NCBI GenBank assembly: GCA_038247995.1
Contig: JBBRUG010000037.1
Coordinates: forward strand, 1-25,780
DNA from: JBBRUG01 sp038247995
Lineage (GTDB): Bacteria; Chloroflexota; Chloroflexia; Chloroflexales; Chloroflexaceae
Direction of reading: 5' to 3'
DNA length: 25,780 nucleotides
In this document: piece after piece, positions 1-7,269 of the stretch
Layout: each line of letters begins with the position of its first letter
Position numbering within the stretch: the first letter of the stretch is position 1
Translations under genes and position numbers: made by a program
Notes under the pieces: generated by a model
Seen by the model: only the letters and a program-made list of their open reading frames with translations
The model's database searches: none
What the model was told of the DNA's origin: nothing

Positions 1-93
1 AATTCCGGCGTCCCTGCGTGCGTAGTGTACGGCGTCTAGTCCGCAGTCATAGTTTATTTTAGGTAGGGGGTGTCTGTAGTCACGGGCGGGGGG

Positions 94-115
94 GCGTAGG
101 GGCGCGACCCTACGC
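94..115 (-). terminator. Hairpin at the 3' end of the response regulator gene
   Basis: A perfect 8-bp inverted repeat (GCGTAGGG at 94-101, CCCTACGC at 108-115, 6-nt loop) overlaps the stop codon of the response regulator gene. On the minus strand it is followed by a C-rich run rather than a T-tract, so it is a stem-loop that may protect the 3' end or help termination, not a textbook intrinsic terminator. Confidence 0.35.
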
Positions 116-787
116 CTGATTCAACCCATGCTGTTGGGCCCATAGTGCGGCCTGAGTGCGATCGCGCACAGCGAGTTTGCTGAGGATGCTGCTGATATGG
201 TTCTTCACCGTGCCGACACTGATCGCCAAGGCGTCGCTGATTTCCTGGTTGGTGCGCCCAAATGCGAGCATGCCCAGAATGGACTGTTCACGCTCGGTGA
301 GCAGGGCCAGGCGCTCGGGTTGAAGCGGCGGGGCTGTAGCGGGAGCCGAGGCGAACGTGCGTAGGCGGGGCAAGATTCGCGCTGTAATCTCGGGGTGCAG
401 TAGGGCGCCGCCTTCGGCAACCGTGCGGATCGCGTCGGCCAGCGCGCGGTGATCGACATCTTTAAGCAGATAGCCGCGGGCGCCGGCCTCAAGCGCCTGA
501 AAAATATGTTCGTCGTCACGGAATGTCGTTAGCACAATCACGGCAGGGCGTTCACCCTGTTCACTCAACTGACGCGTGGCCGTCACACCGTCCAGCACCG
601 GCATCTGGAGATCCATCAGTACTACGTCCGGGTCGAGCGCGGCGGTCTGTAGCACGGCTTCGGCGCCATTGCCGGCTTGGCCCACTACCATCAGGTCGGG
701 TTTGCGGGCAAGCAGCGTTGCAATACCCTTCCGGATCAATGGCTGGTCATCGACGATCAGCACGCGGATACGTTCAGGAGCACTCAT
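110..787 (-). CDS. NarL/FixJ-family DNA-binding response regulator
   Basis: A 225-residue response regulator. The receiver domain occupies about residues 7-125: the acidic pair is D13-D14, the phospho-acceptor is D59 in VVLMDLQMP, and the conserved lysine is K109 in YLLKD. After a proline/alanine-rich linker, a LuxR-type helix-turn-helix lies at about 163-206 (LTEREQSILGMLAFG, then NQEISDALAISVGTVKNHI). Phosphorylation by the kinase encoded just upstream should control dimerisation and DNA binding. The ATG overlaps the kinase stop codon in an ATGA arrangement (784-787), so the two are translationally coupled and form one operon. No target genes can be named from the sequence. The family call is secure; the stimulus is unknown. 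Confidence 0.95.
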   Translation of the reverse strand: MSAPERIRVLIVDDQPLIRKGIATLLARKPDLMVVGQAGNGAEAVLQTAALDPDVVLMDLQMPVLDGVTATRQLSEQGERPAVIVLTTFRDDEHIFQALEAGARGYLLKDVDHRALADAIRTVAEGGALLHPEITARILPRLRTFASAPATAPPLQPERLALLTEREQSILGMLAFGRTNQEISDALAISVGTVKNHISSILSKLAVRDRTQAALWAQQHGLNQA

Positions 788-2823
788 TGCTCAAACCTCT
801 CATCGGTGGGCAGCAACATACGCAAGCGCCAACTACCATCGGGAAGCAGCATGCCTTCCGAACCACCCCCTAGCGCCTCGGCGCGCTCGCGCAAGCCAAT
901 CAGGCCATAACTCGTTGGGCTGGGGCCGGCAGCGTTTCCCACGCCATCGTTGCGCACCGTTACGGTTACAAAGCCGCCGTGAAGCCCAACGTGCAGATCA
1001 ACAGCGTTGGGCGTCGCGTGCTTGTGCGCATTCGTCAGTCCCTCCTGCACCGTACGATAAACCGCCGTCGCCGCCTGCGCGGAAAGGTTGTCCAGCGCCT
1101 CATCGATCCGTAGCTGTACCATGGCAGAACTGCCGGCCTGGCTTTGGGCCACCAGCGTGGCCAGATCGGCGGCGAGCGTCGGGCCGGTAGTGATCAGTTC
1201 AGCATCAGTCAGCGTATGCACCCGCCGCCAGGCGTGATGCAATTGCTCACGGCTCAGCTTTAATTGTTCAAGGGCCGCTGCCGGATCTTCAGCGGCCAAC
1301 TCTTCAGCGAGCTGCAATTGCAGGTTGATCAACATCAACTGCGAACCAAGATCGTCGTGGAACTCGCGAGCCAGCCGGGCGCGTTCGGCAGTCATCGCCA
1401 ACGCGCTCGCCTCAGACGTTTGCTGGTCGATCTCCGCGCCAAGCAGCGCCAAGTGTAACTCGGCCTGCTTGCGCTGATCGAACTGGCGCCGGGCCAACAC
1501 GAGCGGCCCCCCCACAGCTACAGCGGCTACCCCCACCACCATCAGGCTCTCCAGTTCGACTTCAACCGGATAAAAGCGCCCGATCAGGAGCGTCAGCGTG
1601 GCCGGCACGCCGGCAAGAAAGAACGCGATCTGCGCAGTTGAGAGGCGCGTGCCCATCTGCCAGAAGACGAGCAGCATGCCCAACAGGAGCGGCAACAACT
1701 GGGTCAGCAAGGCCAGCACCACCACGGCGAAGGTCTGCCCGGCCAGCCCAAACTGGAGCAGCACTGGGTTGTCTACCAACTGCGTACAGACATAGGTACA
1801 AAAGAGCAGCCCCACCAGCGTCACAATCGGCAGGGCCAGATCGGCGGTGAAGCAGTGCTGGAGCGCGATAAGGGTAAGCGCCAGAGCGGCAAAGATCGAG
1901 GGCAACACCCAGGTAAGCACAATATTCAACACCCGCCCGATCACCGCTTCGTCGCCGCTCACGAGCACTGTTGCCGCAATGAGCACCCGCCGCGGTGGCG
2001 GCGGCTCGCCCAGGCGCAAAGCGGTGATCTGGCTGCGCAGCCGTTCAATCGCCTGCCCGGCAGCAATGCGCGTTTGCTGCACGGTTGCCTGCACATTCGA
2101 TTGGGCCTGGCTCATGGCCGTACTCACCGATAGTTCGGCGCGCGCCAGGGCGGTTTGCATCTCGCTGCCAACCGTTTGCAGTAAACGTCCGCGCTCTTCG
2201 AGCGTTGCGCGTTGTTGCAGATCGCGCAAGGCCAGGGCCAGCAGATCGTAGCGCTGCTGCATCTGCTGAAGCATTTGCTGCGACTGCTCGCTGCGCCGCT
2301 GTTGGCGCACATAAATGATCGCTGCAATAATGGCGCACGTTGCCGGAAACGCCAGCGTCAGGTTGCTCTGTAACCAGACCAGCGCACTGGTGGACGCAAT
2401 GATCAGCCGCCCATTCCAGACCGCCCAGATCGCTACCGCAAATGGAATCCAGAGCCAGAGCCGAAACAGGCTAATTGCCTGCAGCACAATACTCAAATAG
2501 ACATAGTCGAGCAGGGGCGAGGGAATAACCATTTGCGCTACGGCGGTAGCAAGCACCTGCACACTCAGGATTGTCACCTGCGCCCAGATCGGCAAGCGCC
2601 GAATGGGAAGCAATAGCACGGCAAACAACTGCACGCCTAACAAAGCGCCAAACGCCCAGAAGCGTTCAGGGAGCACGACCGCTCCGGTGGCGACAGTGTT
2701 TAACGCACCCAAAAATGCCGCGCATAATACGAGGATCGCCACTCCCTGCACAGCCGGCGGATAGGGAGCGTGACGCTGTAAGAAGCGATAAATTATGGCA
2801 ATAGTATGCCGCATAATGCCCAT
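784..2823 (-). CDS. DesK/NarX-type membrane sensor histidine kinase with duplicated TM-DHp architecture
   Basis: A 679-residue sensor kinase, partner of the response regulator it overlaps. Residues 25-175 contain several membrane helices, then a coiled coil (175-275). A second membrane block follows at about 285-445, then a HisKA_3 dimerisation domain with the H-box ERARLAREFHDDLGSQL (H489) and a HATPase_c domain: N box EGLTNAHKHA near 594-603, G1 RNDGVGNA at 624-631, and YGLIGLRERA at 639-648. The first coiled coil, residues 210-226, aligns with the H-box (ERGRLLQTVGSEMQTAL) but has glycine where the histidine should be, suggesting a duplicated and decayed sensor/DHp module. The signal is unknown and there is no periplasmic domain of note, so it may sense within the membrane. 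The second ATG (2814) is an alternative start, favoured if the -10 at 2824-2829 is real. Confidence 0.93.
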   Translation of the reverse strand: MGIMRHTIAIIYRFLQRHAPYPPAVQGVAILVLCAAFLGALNTVATGAVVLPERFWAFGALLGVQLFAVLLLPIRRLPIWAQVTILSVQVLATAVAQMVIPSPLLDYVYLSIVLQAISLFRLWLWIPFAVAIWAVWNGRLIIASTSALVWLQSNLTLAFPATCAIIAAIIYVRQQRRSEQSQQMLQQMQQRYDLLALALRDLQQRATLEERGRLLQTVGSEMQTALARAELSVSTAMSQAQSNVQATVQQTRIAAGQAIERLRSQITALRLGEPPPPRRVLIAATVLVSGDEAVIGRVLNIVLTWVLPSIFAALALTLIALQHCFTADLALPIVTLVGLLFCTYVCTQLVDNPVLLQFGLAGQTFAVVVLALLTQLLPLLLGMLLVFWQMGTRLSTAQIAFFLAGVPATLTLLIGRFYPVEVELESLMVVGVAAVAVGGPLVLARRQFDQRKQAELHLALLGAEIDQQTSEASALAMTAERARLAREFHDDLGSQLMLINLQLQLAEELAAEDPAAALEQLKLSREQLHHAWRRVHTLTDAELITTGPTLAADLATLVAQSQAGSSAMVQLRIDEALDNLSAQAATAVYRTVQEGLTNAHKHATPNAVDLHVGLHGGFVTVTVRNDGVGNAAGPSPTSYGLIGLRERAEALGGGSEGMLLPDGSWRLRMLLPTDERFEQ

Positions 2824-2832
2824 AGTGTAGCA
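2824..2832 (-). promoter_or_regulatory. Putative extended -10 promoter of the sensor kinase/regulator operon
   Basis: The minus strand reads TGCTACACT, an extended -10 (TGN plus a TANANT-like hexamer) immediately upstream of the kinase gene. Transcription would begin near 2817, only about 3 nt before the ATG at 2814, implying a near-leaderless mRNA. No clear -35 and no Shine-Dalgarno are visible. This is a tentative call from motif shape. Confidence 0.3.
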
Positions 2833-3089
2833 TATTCACCATTTCAGTCGGCGTGGAGTGAGCAGCCGGAACACGTACTGCTAGCACACACCGATTCAGG
2901 TGGCAGAGCTGCCCCAGCTAAACAATTATTTAACAAATCACCCTTGCGTGGCGCAAAACGGCGCCGCCTTACGTTGGTTCATGGTGGAAGGAATGGCGAG
3001 CCAATGCCATTTCATCCGGTCGTCGCACCGAGTCAGGAGCGCCATTGTGTTCACCTGCCTAACAAAGTATTCACTTTCCCGCGCAGGAC
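2833..3089. other. Intergenic region with no recognised gene
   Basis: Together with the flanking promoters, this makes a gap of about 340 bp between the divergent kinase operon and the small-peptide unit. I see no convincing ORF with a ribosome binding site, no RNA gene and no tandem repeat. The segment 2920-2945 is locally AT-rich (CAATTATTTAAC) in an otherwise GC-rich window and could be a regulator site, but no symmetrical motif stands out. Confidence 0.4.
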
Positions 3090-3118
3090 TAGACTCTACT
3101 ACAGAACCTCGTTATACT
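3090..3118 (+). promoter_or_regulatory. Sigma-70 promoter of the 36-aa peptide gene
   Basis: A -35 box TAGACT (3090-3095; 4 of 6 to TTGACA) and a -10 box TATACT (3113-3118; 5 of 6 to TATAAT) are separated by exactly 17 bp. The predicted start is near 3125, giving a leader of about 40 nt before the ATG at 3165. This is one of the two best-formed -35/-10 promoters in the window. Confidence 0.7.
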
Positions 3119-3164
3119 ACTCTATGTCGGAAACGATATACCGTAGTAAACGAGGGGGAACACC

Positions 3165-3275
3165 ATGGCTCGGCTCAAGCTCATTCTGGCCCGTCTGACA
3201 CCCGTTGCTTTCGCTCTGATCAGCCTTGGCCCAGACACCATCCAGTCTTTCTCGGCCGTCTGGTGGGGCAAGTAA
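3165..3275 (+). CDS. Undescribed 36-residue small protein
   Basis: A 36-codon ORF that begins MARLKLILARL and ends FSAVWWGK. It is supported by a strong ribosome binding site (GAGGGGG, 3152-3158, 6 nt before ATG), an upstream promoter with 17-bp spacing, and a near-perfect intrinsic terminator 37 nt after the stop, so the transcript is built around this peptide alone. Codon third positions are mostly G/C like its neighbours. The product has a basic N terminus (R3, K5, R10), a hydrophobic segment (about 6-21: leucine, alanine, valine, phenylalanine), one aspartate and a WW pair near the C terminus. It could be a membrane-associated microprotein, a signalling peptide for a flanking sensor kinase, or a toxin-like peptide. 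I do not recognise a family and assign no function. Confidence 0.6.
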   Translation: MARLKLILARLTPVAFALISLGPDTIQSFSAVWWGK

Positions 3276-3311
3276 CGCCCGACCCAAACTATCGAACCAA
3301 CAACGTACACG

Positions 3312-3348
3312 GCGCCGGGAGGTCAAATGACCTCCCGGCGCTGTTTTT
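3312..3348 (+). terminator. Strong intrinsic terminator after the small peptide gene
   Basis: A perfect 14-bp inverted repeat (arms 3312-3325 and 3328-3341, GC-rich at the base, AA at the apex) is followed by TGTTTTTG (3342-3349). The GC-rich stem plus T-run is a classic Rho-independent terminator. It separates the peptide gene from the kinase gene starting at 3384. Confidence 0.9.
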
Positions 3349-3383
3349 GTATGCAAGTTGGTAGTACGACAGGTTGAGGTACT

Positions 3384-4922
3384 ATGCACACACTCCCATA
3401 CGCGGCACGTTGGTATATGTTCGCTATCTGGACGATCGCGGCCATCACATGCATAAGCCTGCTTGCTACCCTTCCACTCATGTTCCAGGCGCCCTTAATC
3501 AGCCTGATCGGACTATTCGGCTATGCCCTCGCATGGTATGGGGAGATTCATTTCACCGACGTTAATGGCAGCCGGATCGCCTGGGCAGTCGATGAAGCTG
3601 TCTGCCTCCTCTTGATCACCATTTTCGGCAGCTCCGGCGTCTGGCTGATTGCCGCAGGCTTCGCGGTTGTCGGCCTGCTGCGCCACCGCCCGTGGGAGCG
3701 CCTGCTGTTCAACCTGGCGATGCTGGTAATCTCGTATAGCCTGGCGGCACTGGTTTATCAGTTGATCCAATCTCCCGACAGCATTCCTTTCGGCGGCCCG
3801 CTTGGCCCACTAACGTTTGTATGTACCGCCGGCGCCTACTATCTCAGCAATATGACGCTGGTGAGTGTCATGATCGCCTTCGCCAGCAAGCAACCTGTCT
3901 TACGCGTCTACCAGCACAATCTGCGCCAGGTCGACTGGGTTCAACTACTCATTTTCACTATCGGCGCCGCAATGGCTGCACTGTATGCGATCAACCCCTG
4001 GCTGCTGATCTATGGCGTCTTGACCTTAGTTCTTGCCCGCCACGCCTTTGCTACTGTAGCCGCACTGAACACCGAAACCCAGCGCCGCACCCAACTAGCC
4101 GACGAGCAGACCCAGCTCTATGCCGAGCGCGCCCGGCTGGCCGAAGAACTGCATGCCAACCAGAACGAGCTTGCCCGCGCCGCCAAACTAGCCGAACTTG
4201 GCACATTCGCCGCCGGAATCGCCCACGAGTTCAACAATGTGCTCACAGCGATCCTCGGCCACGCCCAGGTAGCGAAGATCAGCGATACCTTTGCCGAGAA
4301 GGACTATTCGCTCGACATCATCGCCCGCGTTAGCCAGCGCGCCACGAGTATTACCGCCAGCTTGCTCACCTTCGCCCGCCAGCGCAATCCTGATCTTGAA
4401 CTGGCACCGCTCCAGATCGCGCTACACGAGACGATTCAGCTCGTTGAGCCCGATCTGCGCCACGATCAGATCGCGCTCCACCAACAGATCGAAGATGTGC
4501 CGCCGATACTCTATGACATTGGGCAGATGACCCAGGTGTTGCTGAACCTGATCACGAACGCCCGCGACGCCCTGCGCGGTCGCCCCGACCCGAAGATCCA
4601 GGTGCGCCTGCATCGTGAAGCCGATGCCGCAGTAATCACCATTGCCGATAATGGCCCCGGCATTCCGCCCGATGTGCTTGAGCGGTTGTTCCAACCCTTT
4701 GTGACCACAAAAAAGAAGGGCAATGGCCTGGGGATGGCGATCTGTTACGGCATTGTCGAGAGCCATCAAGGCAAGATCAATGTGATCAGCAGCGCTGCCT
4801 ATGGCACCACGGTCACAATCAGCCTGCCGATCCGTACCAGCGCTGAGCAGTCGGATGAGCCGCCTGGCGAACCGCCTGCCGAGCCGACCGCAGCGCTGAG
4901 CGGAACGGCTGCTGTAGCATAA
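3384..4922 (+). CDS. Membrane-anchored NtrB-like sensor histidine kinase
   Basis: A 512-residue kinase. Residues 10-225 form about seven hydrophobic segments with short loops. A coiled coil (228-270) leads to a HisKA domain with the H-box AAGIAHEFNNVLTAILGHAQ (H281), the NtrB/HyBO style with HEFNN. The HATPase_c domain has N box LLNLITNARDAL (386-397), G1 ADNGPGIP (421-428), F box LFQPFVTTK, and G2 KGNGLGMA (445-452). The tail after residue 485 is a proline/glutamate-rich low-complexity stretch. There is no receiver domain and no adjacent response regulator downstream, so the partner may be distant or the regulator at 110-787. The start has a modest GAGG about 7 nt upstream. The stimulus is unknown; the proximity of the 36-aa peptide gene is notable but unproven as a link. 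Confidence 0.92.
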   Translation: MHTLPYAARWYMFAIWTIAAITCISLLATLPLMFQAPLISLIGLFGYALAWYGEIHFTDVNGSRIAWAVDEAVCLLLITIFGSSGVWLIAAGFAVVGLLRHRPWERLLFNLAMLVISYSLAALVYQLIQSPDSIPFGGPLGPLTFVCTAGAYYLSNMTLVSVMIAFASKQPVLRVYQHNLRQVDWVQLLIFTIGAAMAALYAINPWLLIYGVLTLVLARHAFATVAALNTETQRRTQLADEQTQLYAERARLAEELHANQNELARAAKLAELGTFAAGIAHEFNNVLTAILGHAQVAKISDTFAEKDYSLDIIARVSQRATSITASLLTFARQRNPDLELAPLQIALHETIQLVEPDLRHDQIALHQQIEDVPPILYDIGQMTQVLLNLITNARDALRGRPDPKIQVRLHREADAAVITIADNGPGIPPDVLERLFQPFVTTKKKGNGLGMAICYGIVESHQGKINVISSAAYGTTVTISLPIRTSAEQSDEPPGEPPAEPTAALSGTAAVA

Positions 4923-4924
4923 CG

Positions 4925-4933
4925 TGGTACAAT
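4925..4933 (+). promoter_or_regulatory. Extended -10 promoter for typA
   Basis: TGGTACAAT lies a few bases after the kinase stop codon. It is an extended -10 (TGN plus TACAAT) with no obvious -35. Transcription would start near 4940, which excludes the upstream ATGs at 4932 and perhaps 4950 as typA starts and supports 5010. The same TGGTACAAT occurs at 13439-13447 before another gene. Confidence 0.5.
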
Positions 4934-4951
4934 GGAGCCAGCTATTAATAT

Positions 4952-4983
4952 GGGCGGAGCATTCGCGTGCGGATGCTTCGCCC
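4952..4983 (+). promoter_or_regulatory. Strong stem-loop in the typA leader
   Basis: Arms 4952-4966 and 4969-4983 can pair along 15 positions, with two G-U wobbles (4957/4978 and 4963/4972) and all other pairs Watson-Crick. In practice the apical pairs open to form the loop. There is no T-run, so it is not an ordinary terminator. It lies about 12 nt into the predicted typA mRNA and 26 nt before the ATG, suggesting a leader structure affecting stability or translation. This is inference from folding by eye. Confidence 0.5.
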
Positions 4984-5009
4984 CAACGTGTAAGGGCCAA
5001 TTCGCCGTT

Positions 5010-6842
5010 ATGATTCGCAACGACATCCGTAATATCGCGATCATCGCCCACGTCGATCACGGGAAAACCACCCTCGTGGACGCGATGCTTAAGCAGAGCC
5101 GTATTTTCCGTGAGAACCAGGCCACCGAAGAGCGCATGATGGACAGCAACGCGCTCGAACGGGAGCGCGGGATCACGATTCTCTCCAAGACAACTGCCGT
5201 TAACTATAAAGGCACCAAGATCAACATTGTCGATACCCCCGGCCACGCCGACTTCGGCGGCGAGGTTGAACGGGTGATGAATATGGTTGATGGTGTGCTC
5301 CTGCTCGTCGACTCGGTTGACGGCCCTATGCCGCAGACGAAGTTTGTGCTGCGCAAGGCGCTCCAGGCCGGCCATCGGGCAATCGTGGTGGTGAATAAGG
5401 TCGATCGGCCGAATGCCCGCGTGAATTGGGTGGTCAACGCCACCTTCGACCTGTTCATCGATCTTGGCGCCTCCGACGAGCAGGCCGAATTCGCTACGGT
5501 CTTCACCAATGCGCTGCTTGGCCATTCGGGGCGCTCGCCGCTGAAGATCCACGAGTCGCTGGAGCCGCTTTTCGAGGCGATTATTGATCGCATCCCGGCC
5601 CCAGATGTCGATGCCGACGGCCCGGCGCAATTCCTGGTTACCACCAGCGGCTACGACGACTATAAGGGCAAGATCATTACCGGGCGCCTGCAACGCGGCA
5701 CGCTCACTCGCGGCCAACCGCTGGTGCGGATCGACCGCAAGGGCGTGATCACTCCAGCTAAGCTCTCGCAGATTTTTGTCTATAACGGCTTGGCCCGCCA
5801 GGATGTCGAGACGGTTCGTGCCGGCGATATTGTGGCCCTGGCCGGCATCGGCGACGCGGGGATCGGCGAGACGATCGCCGACGCTACGCAACCCGAAGCC
5901 CTGCCGACGATCATTGTCGAAGAACCGACAGTTCGCATGACGTTCGGCGTGAATACCGGGCCGTTCGCCGGCCGGGAAGGCACCCACGTCACCTCGCGCA
6001 AGCTGCGCGAGCGGCTCTATCAGGAGACTGAGCGCGATGTGGCCCTGCGGGTCGAAGATACCAACAGCGCCGACGTCTTCCTTGTGGCCGGGCGCGGTGA
6101 GTTGCACCTGGGCATTCTGATCGAGACGATGCGCCGTGAAGGCTACGAATTCCAGGTCTCCAAGCCTGAGGTCATCTTCGTCGAACAGCCCGACGGCACC
6201 AAGCAGGAGCCGGTGGAACTAGTCGAAATCGAAGTCGGCTCAGATTATCAGGGCGTCGCGGTGGAACTGCTCGGCAAGCGCCAGGGCCAGATGCGCGATA
6301 TGCACGTTCGTGATGATGGCACCGTGCATTATGTCTATGTCGTCCCGACCCGTGGGTTGCTTGGTTTCCGCCAGATGTTTCTGAGCGCAACCCGCGGCAC
6401 GGGTATCCTCAACAGCCTTTTCTACGGCTACGAGACGGTGATGGGTGAACTGGAGATGCGCACTAACGGCAGCCTGATCGCTTCAGACACAGGCGCGGCT
6501 ACCACCTTCGCCCTGCACGGCGTACAGGATCGCGGCACCTTCTTCATCACGCCCGGCCAGGACGTGTACGAAGGTATGGTCGTCGGCCAGCATATTCGCG
6601 ACAGCGACCTTGAGGTGAATATCTGCAAAGAGAAGCACCTCACCAATATGCGCAACAACAAAGGCGCCGAGACGATCCGCATCGAAAGCGCCCGCCAACT
6701 CTCGCTCGATGATGCGATCGAGTACATCGGCGATGACGAACTCGTCGAAGTGACGCCCAAAGGCTGGCGGCTCCGTAAGAAATTGCTCAACTCCGACGAT
6801 CGCCGCCGCGAAAAGAAAAAGCGCGATCTGGCCCTAGCGTAA
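5010..6842 (+). CDS. typA: Ribosome-associated GTPase TypA/BipA
   Basis: A 610-residue translational GTPase of the EF-G/LepA superfamily, acting at the ribosome in 50S biogenesis and stress or cold adaptation. The G domain is complete: G1 AHVDHGKT (13-20), G2 RGITI (53-57), G3 DTPGH (75-79), G4 NKVD (129-132). It is followed by the beta-barrel domain II (about 200-300), two EF-G-like domains, and the TypA-specific C terminus (LRKKLLNSDDRRREKKKR). Length matches the family (about 600-615). I chose the ATG at 5010 because TypA proteins begin a few residues before the NIAIIAHVDHGK motif and because the upstream ATG overlaps a predicted -10. The Shine-Dalgarno is weak (AAGGG, about 13 nt upstream). 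It follows the kinase gene by 87 bp and appears to have its own promoter. Confidence 0.97.
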   Translation: MIRNDIRNIAIIAHVDHGKTTLVDAMLKQSRIFRENQATEERMMDSNALERERGITILSKTTAVNYKGTKINIVDTPGHADFGGEVERVMNMVDGVLLLVDSVDGPMPQTKFVLRKALQAGHRAIVVVNKVDRPNARVNWVVNATFDLFIDLGASDEQAEFATVFTNALLGHSGRSPLKIHESLEPLFEAIIDRIPAPDVDADGPAQFLVTTSGYDDYKGKIITGRLQRGTLTRGQPLVRIDRKGVITPAKLSQIFVYNGLARQDVETVRAGDIVALAGIGDAGIGETIADATQPEALPTIIVEEPTVRMTFGVNTGPFAGREGTHVTSRKLRERLYQETERDVALRVEDTNSADVFLVAGRGELHLGILIETMRREGYEFQVSKPEVIFVEQPDGTKQEPVELVEIEVGSDYQGVAVELLGKRQGQMRDMHVRDDGTVHYVYVVPTRGLLGFRQMFLSATRGTGILNSLFYGYETVMGELEMRTNGSLIASDTGAATTFALHGVQDRGTFFITPGQDVYEGMVVGQHIRDSDLEVNICKEKHLTNMRNNKGAETIRIESARQLSLDDAIEYIGDDELVEVTPKGWRLRKKLLNSDDRRREKKKRDLALA

Positions 6843-6910
6843 TTAGATGGCTGGGCGCTCGCGACACTCGCTTCAGGCGGCAGGATCGTCGGCGCGCATC
6901 AGTGCTGGCC

Positions 6911-6966
6911 GCCTGCCGCCTGCCGCCTGCCGCCTGCCGCCTGCCGCCTGCCGCCTGCCGCCTGCC
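6911..6966. repeat. Tandem heptamer array (GCCTGCC) x8
   Basis: Eight perfect consecutive copies of the 7-bp unit GCCTGCC lie in the gap between typA and the sigma factor gene. A related decayed array lies at 7039-7073, and four more related units at 20564-20591. This is a short tandem repeat with no coding role, prone to replication slippage. Confidence 0.95.
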
Positions 6967-6969
6967 GCG

Positions 6970-7022
6970 CCCTGAAGGACGCGGCTCGGGCCGGGGAGCG
7001 CGGTAGCGTCCTGAAGGACGCG
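6970..7022. repeat. Direct repeat CCTGAAGGACGCG x2
   Basis: Two copies of CCTGAAGGACGCG, at about 6971-6983 and 7010-7022, lie between the two GCCTGCC arrays. Together the arrays and these copies make up most of 6907-7075. The rest of the 6843-7269 gap (about 430 bp) holds only the promoter region of the sigma gene, in which I cannot pick out a convincing -35/-10 pair. Confidence 0.7.
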
Positions 7023-7038
7023 CCGCGCTCTTGCGCCC

Positions 7039-7073
7039 GCCTGCCGCCTCCCACCTGCCGCCTGCCGCCTGCC
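7039..7073. repeat. Tandem heptamer array (GCCTGCC) x5, partly decayed
   Basis: Five units: GCCTGCC, GCCTCCC, ACCTGCC, GCCTGCC, GCCTGCC. This is the same family as the perfect array at 6911-6966, with two point-mutated units, so it looks like an older or shrinking copy. Confidence 0.9.
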
Positions 7074-7269
7074 TTCTCATCTTCCTCTAACCTCAGCTTA
7101 ACAGTTCTTTTATGCCCTTCCGAGATACTTAAGAACGCATAGGCGCAATGGGTATCCTTCCCCGCGCCCAGTCCCCTTCCTACTACGACAACCGGCTCCG
7201 GGGTAGTTCGTTTGTCTCGCCGGATGCGCCAGTATGCGTGTGCGCAGCGGTTTGAAAGGGTGCTCCACC

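Noticed and set aside
3117..3389. 90-codon minus-strand ORF opposite the 36-aa peptide gene
   Set aside because: It runs through the terminator hairpin and lacks a ribosome binding site; the plus-strand unit explains promoter, ribosome site and terminator.
4422..6107. 561-codon open frame on the minus strand opposite the kinase and typA
   Set aside because: It lies antisense to two clearly recognised genes (HATPase and GTPase motifs intact on the plus strand), shows no family motif, and is explained by codon-bias shadowing in GC-rich DNA.
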